DNA of 39,151 nt from Phycisphaerales bacterium (GCA_013360675.1 JABWBB010000023.1:1-39151), one strand, 5' to 3'; positions 20,549-29,879 are shown, counted from the stretch's first letter. Program-made: numbers and translations. Notes: generated from the letters alone by a model not told the origin.

Positions 20549-20585
20549 ACGCGGCGGGAGGGTCACCCTCCCGCCGTGTTGTCTT
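20549..20585 (+). terminator. Hairpin terminator after the PEP-CTERM-like gene
   Basis: The arms CGGCGGGAGGG (20552-20562) and CCCTCCCGCCG (20566-20576) are perfect around a 3-nt loop, with flanking pairs extending the stem. A TTGTCTTTT stretch follows. It ends 20 bp or more after the stop codon. Confidence 0.8.
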
Positions 20586-20682
20586 TTGGGCGACCCCGAG
20601 TCGGACACAGGACGCGGACTTCTTCGATGTGCCCGGTGCGGGCCGGTCACGGTTCGACCCGTGGAACGCGGGCTCTTCCGCA

Positions 20683-20688
20683 TAGACT
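20683..20688 (+). promoter_or_regulatory. -10-like box TAGACT placed for a leaderless psd transcript
   Basis: TAGACT ends 6 nt before the GTG start codon of psd. A transcript starting about 7 nt downstream would begin at or near the start codon. No ribosome binding site precedes the GTG. cdaA has the same hexamer and spacing. No convincing -35 box seen. Confidence 0.45.
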
Positions 20689-20694
20689 CCGCCC

Positions 20695-21405
20695 GTGACC
20701 AGCAAGCCTTCGACCACGATCGTTGACCTGCCCGCGCCCCCCATCGCCCGCGAGGGGGTCCCTTTCATCGTGCTTTTCTTCGTGATGGCGGCGTTGCTCA
20801 CGGGCCTGGCCGGCTGGCTCCTGCCGTCGTGGGCGCCGTGGGGCGTGGGGATGGTGACCGGGGCCTTGTGCCTCTGGTGCGTCTGGTTCTTTCGCGATCC
20901 GAAGCGGGCGATCCCGGCGGACCCGCGTGCGGTCGTGTCGCCGGCCGATGGGGTGATCTGCGCGGTCGACCATGTCGCCCCGCCCGCAGAACTCGAGCTG
21001 CCCGCGGGCACCACGACCCTGCGGATCTGCGTCTTCATGAATGTCTTCGACGTGCACGTGAACCGGGCCCCGGTGGCGGGGAAGGTGGTCGCCGCCCATT
21101 ATCGCCCGGGGGCGTTCGTGAATGCGGCGTTCGACAAGGCGAGTGAACTCAACGAGCGGCACTCGATCGTCATCGAAGACACGAAACAGGCCCGCTGGGT
21201 GGTGGTGCAGATCGCCGGGCTTGTGGCGCGTCGGATCGTGCCGCGGGCGGTGGTGGGGTCGAGCCTGGCCAAGGCCGAGCGCTTCGGCATTATCCGGTTC
21301 GGTTCGCGGGTGGATGTGCACCTGCCCCCGGGCACGAGCGCGTCGGTCTCGGTGGGCCAGCGGGTGAAGGCGGGCAGCAGCGTCATCGCGATGATGAACG
21401 CCTGA
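20695..21405 (+). CDS. psd: Phosphatidylserine decarboxylase proenzyme
   Basis: A 236-residue short-type phosphatidylserine decarboxylase. Two hydrophobic segments at about 22-66 anchor it to the membrane. SPADG (Asp85) and FDVHVNRAP (His121) match the self-cleavage Asp and His. RFGSR marks the cleavage site between Gly203 and Ser204, where the serine becomes the pyruvoyl cofactor. It converts phosphatidylserine to phosphatidylethanolamine and is followed 14 bp later by pssA, which makes its substrate. The GTG start has no Shine-Dalgarno site and a -10-like box 6 nt upstream, so the mRNA is probably leaderless. Confidence 0.95.
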   Translation: MTSKPSTTIVDLPAPPIAREGVPFIVLFFVMAALLTGLAGWLLPSWAPWGVGMVTGALCLWCVWFFRDPKRAIPADPRAVVSPADGVICAVDHVAPPAELELPAGTTTLRICVFMNVFDVHVNRAPVAGKVVAAHYRPGAFVNAAFDKASELNERHSIVIEDTKQARWVVVQIAGLVARRIVPRAVVGSSLAKAERFGIIRFGSRVDVHLPPGTSASVSVGQRVKAGSSVIAMMNA

Positions 21406-21419
21406 GCGGGGGGGCACAC

Positions 21420-22238
21420 GTGTTTCTGCGCATCACGCCACGAGACAATCAACGCCCGAGCCTGGCCGCCCTGCTGCCGAACCTCCTGACCACGCTGGCC
21501 GTCTGCAGCGGCCTGGCGTCGCTGCATTTCTCGCTCAAGGGCGAGCTCGAGCGCGCGGTGGCAGCGATCGTGGTGGCGGCGATCTTTGACGCGCTCGACG
21601 GGCGGGCCGCCCGATTGCTGCGCGTCTCCTCCAAGTTCGGGGCCGTACTCGATTCGCTCTCCGACTTTCTCGCGTTTGGCGTGGCACCGGCGGTGGTGCT
21701 TTACCAGTGGAAGCTCAAGGGGGCCGACGTTCCCGGGAGCGCCGCGGCGATGACCTACGCGCTCTGCGCCGCCCTGCGCCTGGCCCGCTTCACCGCCGCC
21801 GACATGCCCGGCGCCCGCGAGCCCGCGGCCAAGGCGGCTCGCCCGTCGCACTTTTTCACGGGGATGCCCTCGCCCGCGGGCGCCGGGGTGGCACTGCTTC
21901 TGCCGATGCTCGCCTTCTCGGACACGCTGGGGTTCGATTCGCCCACGTGGCTGGTGATCGCGATGACGTTTGTCGTGGGCGTGGCGATGATCAGCCGCGT
22001 GCCGATGTTCTCGCTCAAGGGCCTCCACGTAAGACGTCACTACGTGGCGCCATTCCTGGTGCTGGTGGGGTTGATCGTGGTCGCCGCGGTGCGCGACGTC
22101 TGGCTGACGCTCGCGGCGATGAGCACGATCTACCTGCTCTTGATTCCGGTGGCGTGGGCGGGTTCGCGCCGGGCCGCCCACCGGGCAAGCGAGGCACACG
22201 ACGCGCCCGGGGCATCGCACCCGCCCGCGGCTTCTTGA
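21420..22238 (+). CDS. pssA: CDP-diacylglycerol-serine O-phosphatidyltransferase
   Basis: A 272-residue multi-pass membrane enzyme of the CDP-alcohol phosphatidyltransferase family. The full signature D57-x2-D60-G61-x2-A64-R65-x8-G74-x3-D78-x3-D82 is present (DALDGRAARLL...GAVLDSLSD). It joins CDP-diacylglycerol and serine to give phosphatidylserine, which Psd then decarboxylates. The preceding psd gene supports serine as acceptor over glycerol or inositol. It starts at GTG. The C-terminus is an Ala/His/Pro-rich hydrophilic tail without assigned role. Confidence 0.93.
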   Translation: MFLRITPRDNQRPSLAALLPNLLTTLAVCSGLASLHFSLKGELERAVAAIVVAAIFDALDGRAARLLRVSSKFGAVLDSLSDFLAFGVAPAVVLYQWKLKGADVPGSAAAMTYALCAALRLARFTAADMPGAREPAAKAARPSHFFTGMPSPAGAGVALLLPMLAFSDTLGFDSPTWLVIAMTFVVGVAMISRVPMFSLKGLHVRRHYVAPFLVLVGLIVVAAVRDVWLTLAAMSTIYLLLIPVAWAGSRRAAHRASEAHDAPGASHPPAAS

Positions 22239-22312
22239 GCCCCGGGAACGTGTACTGACGGCCGCGGCAAATCCGCATTCATGGCGTCGGTGGGATCTGT
22301 GCACCGGCGTGA

Positions 22313-22341
22313 TTGTGCATTGGTTCCTGATCGGCTAGATT
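22313..22341 (+). promoter_or_regulatory. Promoter of the tricorn-like gene (TTGTGC - 17 nt - TAGATT)
   Basis: TTGTGC (22313-22318) and TAGATT (22336-22341) are 17 bp apart, the standard sigma70 spacing. The -10 box ends 7 nt before the ATG, so transcription would start at about the first codon. This is the best-formed promoter seen in the window. Confidence 0.6.
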
Positions 22342-22348
22342 TCCGATC

Positions 22349-25300
22349 ATGAAGATCCCCCTTGTGTGTGCGCTCGCCGCCGGTCTGTGTGTTTCGTGTG
22401 CCGCCGCCCGGCCTCAGGCGGGGGGCCAGCCCGCCGGGCGTCAGGTCGGCTATCCGCAGAATCCGGCGATCAGCCCCGACGGGTCGGTGATCGTCTTTAC
22501 CTTTGCGGGAGACCTGTGGAGCGTGTCCGCGGCGGGCGGGTCGGCCCGGCGGATCACCACGCACCCCGCCGAGGAAGGCCGCAGCGCTTTCAGCCCGGAT
22601 GGCACGATGCTGGCGTTTGAATCCGATCGCGACGGCGGGCGGAGCATTTATTCCATGCCGGTGAGGCCGAGCGCCCTTGGCAAGGAGTTTGGCGACGTGC
22701 GTCGCGTGACGATCGCCGATCGGGCCCACTCGCTCAGCGCCTTCTCGCACGACGGCACGCACGTTTACTTTTCGAGCAACCACGAGCCGGCGATCTTCCG
22801 CGGCGTCAAGATGTACCGCGCGCCGATCAACGCCGACGGGCCGATCCGGGCGATCACCGAGGCTTATGGCTCGGGGGCCACGCCCACGCCCGACGGCGGG
22901 ATCGTCTTCGCCCGCGGGCGCTTCGACCCTAACCGCCCGCGATATGTCGGGGCCGCCACCACCGATCTCTTCCGCCTTGACGCGGGCAAGGGCACGTTCA
23001 CGCAGATCACCAGCCACGTGGCCAACGACGCGGACGGCTTTGTGCTGGGCGACGGGTCGATCGCCTTTGTCTCGGCGCGCGACGGACAGAACAACATCTG
23101 GCGCATCCCCGCGGGCAAGAGCGACGCCGACGCGGTGCAGTTGACGCGGTTCAAGCCGGCAACGGGCGAGGCCACCATTGCGCACGGCGTGCGTGACTTC
23201 AACGTCGCGCCGGGCGGGAGCACGGGCGTTTTCGTGGTGTGGGACACGCTCTACACGCTGGATCTGACCAAGGCCAACGCCACGCCGCAGGCGGTTCGTG
23301 CGATCGTGGAAGGTGATTTTTCGCAGGTTGATTACCAGCGGATGAACCTCTCGCGTCAGGCCAACGACGCGGTCCTGAGCCCCGACGGCAAGACCATCGC
23401 CGTCATCGCACGCGGCGAGATCTTCCTGCGCAGCACCGAGAAGGATCGGCCCACGCGGCGGGTGACCGATTCGCACGCGCGCGAGCGTGACCTGGCCTGG
23501 TCGGCCGACGGCAAGGTGTTGTACTTCTCATCGGACGAGACTGGCGTATACGGGGTGTACGCCGCGAGCGTGGCGCTTTCGCGCGAGGATCTCTCGCCCA
23601 AGAAGGAGAAGCCCGAGGCCGACGCCCCCAAGCCCGCCGAGGACGAAGCACCCAAGGCCGACGAGCCCAAGGCTGAAGAAGCCAAGGAGCCCAAGGGAGA
23701 CGCTGGCGCCGAGCCGCCCGTCGCCGAGGCTGCCAAGGAGGGCGAGGCTCCGAGCAAGCCCGCGAAGGAAGAGAAGCCCAAGGAACCCGATCACGGCAAG
23801 CGCTGGAGCGAATCGCTGACCTTCACCATCGCGCCCGTGGTGGTGGGGGAGACGAGCATCCGCTCGCCCCGCCCCTCGCCCGATGGCAAGAGCATGCTCG
23901 TCACGCGCGGCCGCGGCGATCTCGTGCTGGTCAACCTCGAGGACCTGTCGCAGCGTGTGATCTTCGAGGGGTGGGACGAGCCCGACGTGCAATGGTGCTC
24001 GGACTCGCGCCACATCATCTACTCGGTGAACGACGTCTATTTCAACGCCGACATCTGGGTGCACGACACGGGCAACCCCGAGGCGTCGCCCGTGAACGTG
24101 ACGCGCCACCCTGACCTTGACGTCTCGCCCTGGCTGTCGGCCGACGGCAAGGTGCTCTACTTCCTCAGCGATCGCGACGCCGATTCCAACGGCGAGTTCT
24201 CGCTCTACACGGTCAACCTCGATCGCAAGCTTGACGGGCTGTCGACCTATGAACTGGCCGACTACTTCAAGGAGGCCGCCGAGAACGCCAAGAAGCGCAA
24301 GCCCGTCGGCGCCGAGGCGAAGGCCCCCGCCACGAAGAAGGGCAAGGGCGACGACGCCAAGAAGGCCGACGAGCCCGCCGCGGGCGAGGGCGCGAAGGAC
24401 GCCGACGCCAAGGCCGCGGCGAACGATGACGCCAAGCCCGAAGTGAAGGAAGCCAAGAAGCCAGAGCCGCTGAAGTTTGACCTGGACGATGCCTACCTGC
24501 GTGTTCGGCGACTGGTGAGCAACCCGGGCGGTGTGGGAGATGTGGCCTGCACGCCCGGCGGCGAGCGCGTGCTTTACTCCGCCTCGACCGACGGAGCCAC
24601 CGCGCTCTTCAGCGTCGATTACAAGGGCAAGGAGAAAAAGACCGTCACCACCGGCGCGGTGAATCGTCTGAGCTTCAACCTCGCGGGCGACAAGGTGATC
24701 TTCGTCAGCGCCGGCGAGGCGACTATCGGCAAGCCCACGGGCGGCGAAGCCGAGAAGATGTCGATCGACGCCCCCGTCATCATCGAGATCGAGAAGCAGC
24801 AGAAGCAGAAGTTCCTCGAAGCCGCCCGCCTGCTGGGCGACGGCTTCTATCACCCCACGCTCAAGGGGCTCGACTGGTCCACGCTCACCAAGCGGTACCT
24901 CTCGCTCGCGATGCGCACCCGCACCGACAGCGAGTTCAACAACGTCGTCAACTGCCTCTTTGGCGAACTCGACGGGAGCCACCTGGGCATCCGCGGCGGG
25001 CGCTCAACCTCGGGCGAGCAGACGCCCATGTCGTATCTGGGCGTGGATGCCCAGCCCGACGCCGCCGGTTGGAAGATCACGCGCGTGCTGCCCATGGGCC
25101 CGGCTGATCGCGAGAGTTCGCGCCTGAAGGTGGGCGAGATCATCACATCGATCCAGGGCGTGCCCACCGCGGGCGAACAGGGGCCGACGGCGGATCTGCC
25201 CGTGCAACTGGGCCAATCGAGCGGACGCGAGACGCTGATCGGCGTGCGCTCCGCCGAGGGCGTCGATCGGCTGATGCTCATCACGCCCTTCTCGGCAGGG

Positions 25301-25978
25301 GCCGATTCGGGCCTGCGGTATGACGCCGAGGTGGCGCGCCGCAAGGCGATGGTCGATCGGCTGTCGGGCGGGAAGCTCGGTTACCTGCACATCCGCGGGA
25401 TGGACATCGGCTCGGTGCGCGATTTCGAGCGTGATCTCTACGCCGCGGCGCACGGCAAGGACGCGCTGCTCATCGACGTGCGCGACAACGGGGGCGGGTG
25501 GACGACGGACATCCTGCTCGCGTCGCTGACGGCCCCGCGCCATGCCTACACGGTGCCCCGCGGCGCGGACCAGGCGACCATGCCGCGCGATGCGTATCCG
25601 CGCGATCGACGCTTGATCTATCACTACAACCGTCCGATCTCGGTGCTGATCAACCAGAACTCGTATTCCAACGCCGAGATCTTCCCGCACTCGATCAAGA
25701 CGATCGGGCGCGGCAAGCTTGTGGGCGTGGCCACCTTCGGCGCGGTCATCTCGACGGGGGCGGCGTCGCTGATCGACGGCACAACCGTGCGGATGCCCTT
25801 CCGCGGGTGGTACCTGCTCGACGACACCGACATGGAAAACAACGGCGCGCAGCCCGACATCAGCGTGGGCATGCCCCCCGAGGCCGAGGTCGCGGGCGAA
25901 GACCCGCAGATCGAAGCCGCGGTACGCGAGCTGATGGACCGTGCGGCGAAGGAGCCGTTCTGGGATTGGAAGAAGTAA
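22349..25978 (+). CDS. Tricorn protease-like S41 peptidase, exported
   Basis: A 1209-residue protein with an N-terminal signal peptide (MKIPLVCALAAGLCVSCAAA). Two WD40-like beta-propellers follow (about 30-400 and 485-820) with repeats such as NPAISPDGSVIVF. Next come a core region, a PDZ domain (about 905-985) and an S41 serine-protease domain. Catalytic residues fit tricorn: His878 in DGSHLG, Ser1107 in NSYSNAEIF, and the oxyanion-type DVRDNGGGW. Tricorn enzymes are large peptide-degrading complexes; this one would act in the periplasm. Two Lys/Glu/Ala/Pro-rich, low-complexity inserts (417-481 and 650-709) interrupt the propellers. Little spacing to the promoter suggests a leaderless mRNA. 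A bidirectional terminator follows. Confidence 0.93.
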   Translation: MKIPLVCALAAGLCVSCAAARPQAGGQPAGRQVGYPQNPAISPDGSVIVFTFAGDLWSVSAAGGSARRITTHPAEEGRSAFSPDGTMLAFESDRDGGRSIYSMPVRPSALGKEFGDVRRVTIADRAHSLSAFSHDGTHVYFSSNHEPAIFRGVKMYRAPINADGPIRAITEAYGSGATPTPDGGIVFARGRFDPNRPRYVGAATTDLFRLDAGKGTFTQITSHVANDADGFVLGDGSIAFVSARDGQNNIWRIPAGKSDADAVQLTRFKPATGEATIAHGVRDFNVAPGGSTGVFVVWDTLYTLDLTKANATPQAVRAIVEGDFSQVDYQRMNLSRQANDAVLSPDGKTIAVIARGEIFLRSTEKDRPTRRVTDSHARERDLAWSADGKVLYFSSDETGVYGVYAASVALSREDLSPKKEKPEADAPKPAEDEAPKADEPKAEEAKEPKGDAGAEPPVAEAAKEGEAPSKPAKEEKPKEPDHGKRWSESLTFTIAPVVVGETSIRSPRPSPDGKSMLVTRGRGDLVLVNLEDLSQRVIFEGWDEPDVQWCSDSRHIIYSVNDVYFNADIWVHDTGNPEASPVNVTRHPDLDVSPWLSADGKVLYFLSDRDADSNGEFSLYTVNLDRKLDGLSTYELADYFKEAAENAKKRKPVGAEAKAPATKKGKGDDAKKADEPAAGEGAKDADAKAAANDDAKPEVKEAKKPEPLKFDLDDAYLRVRRLVSNPGGVGDVACTPGGERVLYSASTDGATALFSVDYKGKEKKTVTTGAVNRLSFNLAGDKVIFVSAGEATIGKPTGGEAEKMSIDAPVIIEIEKQQKQKFLEAARLLGDGFYHPTLKGLDWSTLTKRYLSLAMRTRTDSEFNNVVNCLFGELDGSHLGIRGGRSTSGEQTPMSYLGVDAQPDAAGWKITRVLPMGPADRESSRLKVGEIITSIQGVPTAGEQGPTADLPVQLGQSSGRETLIGVRSAEGVDRLMLITPFSAGADSGLRYDAEVARRKAMVDRLSGGKLGYLHIRGMDIGSVRDFERDLYAAAHGKDALLIDVRDNGGGWTTDILLASLTAPRHAYTVPRGADQATMPRDAYPRDRRLIYHYNRPISVLINQNSYSNAEIFPHSIKTIGRGKLVGVATFGAVISTGAASLIDGTTVRMPFRGWYLLDDTDMENNGAQPDISVGMPPEAEVAGEDPQIEAAVRELMDRAAKEPFWDWKK

Positions 25979-26008
25979 GCCGAGCGGCGATTCGTGCGTG
26001 GATCAACG

Positions 26009-26038
26009 AAAAGCCGGGGCCCTGTGGCCCCGGCTTTT
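26009..26038. terminator. Bidirectional terminator between tricorn-like and dockerin-tail genes
   Basis: AAAAGCCGGGGCC (26009-26021) and GGCCCCGGCTTTT (26026-26038) pair perfectly around a 4-nt loop. The A- and T-tracts flank the GC stem on both sides, so it works for both strands. Confidence 0.9.
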
Positions 26039-26077
26039 GTTCATGCCTGCGATGCGCGACGGCGCTGTGTCGGCGGC

Positions 26078-27061
26078 TCAGCAGCCCGCGTTCCAGCGGG
26101 TGAAGAACTCGTCCACGTCGGCATCGTCGGGGGTGCCGCCGCTGGCGTTGAAGTCCGCGCTGGCATCGCCGTTGTTCCAGGCATCGAAGAAGGCGGCGAC
26201 ATCGGCGTCGTCGGGGGTGCCGCCCGAGCAGTTGAAATCGGCGATGCAGACGGTCAAAGGAATTGGGCTGCTCGTGATGACCCCGGCCCCATTGGCGATC
26301 GTGCATCGGAGCGCGCCGATTACGCCGAGCGACCCGGTCTCGACCGGGGCTCGGGACACCTGCACGCTGGCATCGCCGACTCCGACTGCGATGAATCGAA
26401 TGGCGCCGCCCTCGTCGCTGTTGGATCCCTCGACGAGGTCATTCCACACGCCCGATGCGCCTTGCCACTGCCACGCGTACGAGACGGGCGACTCTCCCAC
26501 GGCTTGAGCGTTGCAGATCGCGACGCCGTCGGGGCATGTCACGAATTCAGGCGTGAGGGACTGGAAACCCAGGCGCGTGACGAGCCGCACCGAAACTCCG
26601 CCCACCGCGTGGTAGCAATACGTCTGGATTCCCAGCCGCAAAGTTTGAGGGAAAGGCATCGTGAAATCGGCGCGAGTTCCGGGCGGGAGACAGTTGAAAG
26701 CGAGCTGCGGCGTCTCGCATTGGTTACAGGGGCCACTGAAGAGCATGTTCGGCCAATCAAGCCCGACCTGGTAGACGAGTTCCCAGAGCCATCCTTCATA
26801 ACACTGGTGACCCTGTCCATCGCAGTAGGACGTACGTCCGTCGGCGGGGTTGAATGCCCAGAAAAGACCGCCGTCGTTCGGGGTGACGGGTTCGAGTCGA
26901 TACACGCCCGCGTCGAGGGGGACGTCCTGGTAGCGCAGAAAGCCCGTGCAATCACGCGATGCGTCGACGTTCAAGATCGTCTGCGCCATTGCGCACGTGC
27001 AGACCGCAACGGTGTGGAATGCCGCCAGCAACGCGACACGGACGCGTCCAGAAGGTGCCAT
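26078..27061 (-). CDS. Exported dockerin-tail protein 1
   Basis: A 327-residue exported protein from the ATG at 27061 (GGAG 8 nt upstream); an upstream ATG at 27100 would place extra residues before the signal peptide. The signal peptide is about MAPSGRVRVALLAAFHTVAV, ending CAMAQ. The body is Cys-rich, has an Ig-like central part (SYAWQWQGASGVWNDL, as in PKD/Ig-like domains) and no recognised catalytic motif. The C-terminal 55 residues form a double dockerin-like module: ADFNCSGGTPDDADVAAFFD and ADFNASGGTPDDADVDEFFT, ending RWNAGC. Asp, Asn and Ser/Asp side chains could bind Ca2+ as in dockerin EF-hand-like loops. Function unknown. Confidence 0.8.
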   Translation of the reverse strand: MAPSGRVRVALLAAFHTVAVCTCAMAQTILNVDASRDCTGFLRYQDVPLDAGVYRLEPVTPNDGGLFWAFNPADGRTSYCDGQGHQCYEGWLWELVYQVGLDWPNMLFSGPCNQCETPQLAFNCLPPGTRADFTMPFPQTLRLGIQTYCYHAVGGVSVRLVTRLGFQSLTPEFVTCPDGVAICNAQAVGESPVSYAWQWQGASGVWNDLVEGSNSDEGGAIRFIAVGVGDASVQVSRAPVETGSLGVIGALRCTIANGAGVITSSPIPLTVCIADFNCSGGTPDDADVAAFFDAWNNGDASADFNASGGTPDDADVDEFFTRWNAGC

Positions 27062-27135
27062 GGCACACACTCCATAGAAACCATGAATGCACAACGCCAT
27101 GCCATTGTAATGCGGCGGGGATGAGACACAACATT

Positions 27136-27163
27136 AAAAAAAAGCCGCGGCGTGGGCCGCGGC
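27136..27163 (-). terminator. Terminator of dockerin-tail gene 2
   Basis: The palindromic arm GCCGCGGC occurs at 27144-27151 and again at 27156-27163 with a 4-nt loop, followed on the minus strand by eight T. It lies 33 bp after the stop of the gene at 27197-28753. Confidence 0.88.
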
Positions 27164-27196
27164 GAAAAAGGCGAGGAAGATCTGAATACTTGATGC

Positions 27197-28753
27197 TCAG
27201 CAGCCCGCGTTCCAGCGTTCGAAGAAGTAGGTGACGTCGGCGTCGTCGGGGGTGCCGCCGCTGCCATTGACGTCTGCGCGTTCCTCGCCGTTGTTCCAGG
27301 CTTCAAAGAATGCGGCGACGTCGGCGTCATCGGGCGTGCCGCCGCTGTTGTTGAAGTCGGCCAGGCAGGCGGGGTTGGGGTTGAAGCGGAAGAATGCGTG
27401 GGGGGTGCCGAAGGAGGGGTTCGACTGGTAATCGACGCCGGCCTCGTTGTGGATGCTGGCGATGAAGTAGACAAAGCCATCGGGGGTGATGGCGACGTCG
27501 TTGGCGTCGAAGGCGGTGAGCGTGGTGGTGCCGCGCCCGAGGTACGCGTCGTCGAGGGTGCCGTCGCCGTCGAGGTCGACCTGGTCGCCCTCGCGAACGA
27601 TGACGGTATCGCCGTTGCGGACGATGACGGTGTCGCGTCCGGTGTCGGCGTTGTTGGTGTTGCCCACGAGCACCCAGCCGCCGCCGGTGGTGACGTGGAA
27701 GGCCAGGAACGTGTCGCCCCACAACTCGGTGCTTCCGGGGGTGATGGGCTGGCCCGTGGCGGCGACGACGTCGCCGTCGATGATGGCCCAGTCGCTGCCG
27801 TCGGGCTGAATGCCGCGGGCGTACCACGAACCATCGGGCGTGACGCCCGAGGCGTTGATGGCGCTGATCAGCACGCCCGGGTCGCCCGCGATCGAGCCTT
27901 CCTGCAGCACGACGCGATCGTTGTAGACCAGCACGGCGTCGATGGTCGTGGCCTGGTTGATCGTCCCCTCGGCGACCCAGTGCAGCCCGTTGGGCGAGGT
28001 GTAGAACGAGTTGGCGCTGATGCTCTTCCAGAGCTCGGTCCCCACGCCGCCGATCGCGGTGATGCTGGTGACGTTGGCCTGGTGGAAGCCGGCATTGTTG
28101 TACATGATCGCGGGGCGGCGGGAGGTGTGGATGCTCGTGATGGTTGAGTCCTGCGTGCCGATGGTCCCGTTGTCGAGGATGTGGACCGAGCCCACCGAGT
28201 TGCCGAAGCGTTCATCGCCGCTGGGATTGGGCGGGGCGTCGGCAAGGCCGGTGATGAGATCGCCCATCTGCAGGCGGATGGAGAAGGACGAGCCGTTCCA
28301 GTGGATGACCTTCTGGAAGACGCTGGCGACCCCGCCGCGGGCGCGGGCGGAATAGGCAAACTCGTTGTTCGAGTTGAAGCGGCCCAGGCCCGAGCCGAAG
28401 AAGTCGTAGAGTTCGCCGGTGACCCCGCCGTGCACGGGCTGGCCCTCCTGGGCGAACATCGTGCCGCTGGTGCCCGAGCCCATGATGAGGATGGTCTCGA
28501 GATCAGACCCGGCCTGCGAGCGGGATTTAAGCACCCACTTCGAGCCGTCGGGCGAGACGGTCATGTCCTCGAAGGCACGCCATTCGGTGAACATGGGCTG
28601 GCTCGACAGATCGAGCGCTCCAGGCACCACGGCGGTGGGGTGCCCCGGGATCTTCGTATAAATGACCTCGATCGACTGGGCGGCGGCGTGATATGAAACG
28701 CCAAGGCCGGCAACGGCGACAAGGGCGGCAAGGCTGGCAACGTTCTTCTTCAT
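27197..28753 (-). CDS. Exported dockerin-tail protein 2
   Basis: A 518-residue exported protein. The ATG at 28753 opens a clear signal peptide (MKKNVASLAALVAVAGLGVS, ending HAAAQ), and the frame upstream is not signal-like. The body is a repetitive beta-rich region with recurring segments such as LQEGSIAGDPGVLIS, IVREGDQVDLDGDG and MFAQEGQPVHGGVTG, which look like blades of a propeller of the choice-of-anchor type. The C-terminus has the double dockerin-like module (ADFNNSGGTPDDADVAAFFE and ADVNGSGGTPDDADVTYFFE), ending RWNAGC. It is similar in design to protein 4. Function unknown; extracellular, probably attached or assembled through the tail. Confidence 0.8.
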   Translation of the reverse strand: MKKNVASLAALVAVAGLGVSYHAAAQSIEVIYTKIPGHPTAVVPGALDLSSQPMFTEWRAFEDMTVSPDGSKWVLKSRSQAGSDLETILIMGSGTSGTMFAQEGQPVHGGVTGELYDFFGSGLGRFNSNNEFAYSARARGGVASVFQKVIHWNGSSFSIRLQMGDLITGLADAPPNPSGDERFGNSVGSVHILDNGTIGTQDSTITSIHTSRRPAIMYNNAGFHQANVTSITAIGGVGTELWKSISANSFYTSPNGLHWVAEGTINQATTIDAVLVYNDRVVLQEGSIAGDPGVLISAINASGVTPDGSWYARGIQPDGSDWAIIDGDVVAATGQPITPGSTELWGDTFLAFHVTTGGGWVLVGNTNNADTGRDTVIVRNGDTVIVREGDQVDLDGDGTLDDAYLGRGTTTLTAFDANDVAITPDGFVYFIASIHNEAGVDYQSNPSFGTPHAFFRFNPNPACLADFNNSGGTPDDADVAAFFEAWNNGEERADVNGSGGTPDDADVTYFFERWNAGC

Positions 28754-28786
28754 GGGGTCATCTCGATTCGGTGAACGAACAGAAAG

Positions 28787-28812
28787 GCGGCGATGCACGG
28801 TGCATGAGCCGC
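28787..28812 (-). other. Hairpin in the gap between dockerin-tail genes 2 and 3
   Basis: An inner stem ATGCA/TGCAT (28793-28797, 28801-28805) sits inside an outer GCGGC/GCCGC pair. It lies 34 nt upstream of the ATG of gene 2 and after the stop of gene 3. It may be a weak terminator or a leader hairpin; no T-tract is seen. Confidence 0.3.
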
Positions 28813-28849
28813 GGAGTGAACAAATCAAGCTCGACGAATGGGGAACGGC

Positions 28850-29767
28850 TCAGCCTTCGCAGCCGCCCGCATTCCACAGGTCAAAGAAGGTGGCCACGTC
28901 GGCGTCATCGGGCGTGCCGCCCGAGCCGTTCGCGTCGGCGCACGCATCGCCATTGTTCCAGGCCTCGAAGTAGGCCGAGACGTCGGCGTCGTCGGGCGTG
29001 CCGCCCGAGTTGTTGAAATCGGCCACGCACGGCGGGCAACGCGTGGGGCAGCCGTTGGTGACGTAGACCAGGCCCAGGAGATTGCCCGAGCCCATTGCGC
29101 CGATCAGGTTGGCGGCGCCCGTCTCGGTGTCGATCCAGTAGAAGTTGTCGGTGGAGTTGTCGACGAGGTAGAGGCGCTGGTCGTGCGGGTTGTACGCCAG
29201 CCCGTTGGGATTGGTGGGGCCCGAGAGCGCGCCGATGAGCGAAACCGTGCCGTTGGCGCGGTTCATCTGGTAGAAGCTGTCGGTCCCGCTGTTGGTCGAG
29301 TACATCGTGTCCGTGTCGGAGTTGTACCCGAGGTTCGAGAACGAGGAGAGCCCCGAGGTGCCCACGAGCGTGGCGAGCCCCGTGGCCTGATTGATGATGT
29401 AGAGCCCGTTGTTGTGCGACGACACGCCGTAGAGCGTGCCCGTGCTGTTGTCCCACTCGAGCCCGTGCATGACCATGGCCGAATCGCCATAGAACCCGAC
29501 CAGGGTCGCGTTGCCCGTGGTGAGATCGAGCAGATAGAGCGAATCGTTGCCGGTGGAACTCAGAAACAGCCGCCCGGTGGCGCAGTCATAGGCCAGCCCC
29601 GCGGTGGTGCTGGCGTTGGACGACGCCGTGCCGATGAGGGTCTTGGCCCCAGTAGCGATGTCGATCTCGGAGATCGCCCGCGACGAATCGATCGCGATCA
29701 TCCGACCCTGGCCAAAGGCGACCGAACCCGTAGCCGCGAGCACCGCGGCGATCACACGCATCTTCAT
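28850..29767 (-). CDS. Exported dockerin-tail protein 3 (beta-propeller)
   Basis: A 305-residue exported protein with a signal peptide (MKMRVIAAVLAATGSVAFGQ) and GGGAG 7 nt before the ATG. Six or so blade-like repeats of about 40 residues follow the scheme 'LAYDCATGRLFLSSTGNDSLYLLD - TTGNATLVG' (for example GLYIINQATGLATLVG, SFYQMNRANGTVSLIG, NFYWIDTETGAANLIG), as in propellers with YVTN/NHL-like folds. The tail carries ADFNNSGGTPDDADVSAYFE and ADANGSGGTPDDADVATFFD, but ends WNAGGCEG, a slight variation on the terminal Gly-Cys seen in the other three. Likely a surface or secreted binding protein, ligand unknown. Confidence 0.82.
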   Translation of the reverse strand: MKMRVIAAVLAATGSVAFGQGRMIAIDSSRAISEIDIATGAKTLIGTASSNASTTAGLAYDCATGRLFLSSTGNDSLYLLDLTTGNATLVGFYGDSAMVMHGLEWDNSTGTLYGVSSHNNGLYIINQATGLATLVGTSGLSSFSNLGYNSDTDTMYSTNSGTDSFYQMNRANGTVSLIGALSGPTNPNGLAYNPHDQRLYLVDNSTDNFYWIDTETGAANLIGAMGSGNLLGLVYVTNGCPTRCPPCVADFNNSGGTPDDADVSAYFEAWNNGDACADANGSGGTPDDADVATFFDLWNAGGCEG

Positions 29768-29879
29768 GGCTGCACTCCCACATCAACCCCCTGGCGTCGG
29801 CTCAACGACGAGTCCACCCAGCCCAGCTTACCACGCCCCTGCCGAAAACCACAATACAGACATGCACCAAACCGCCGGT

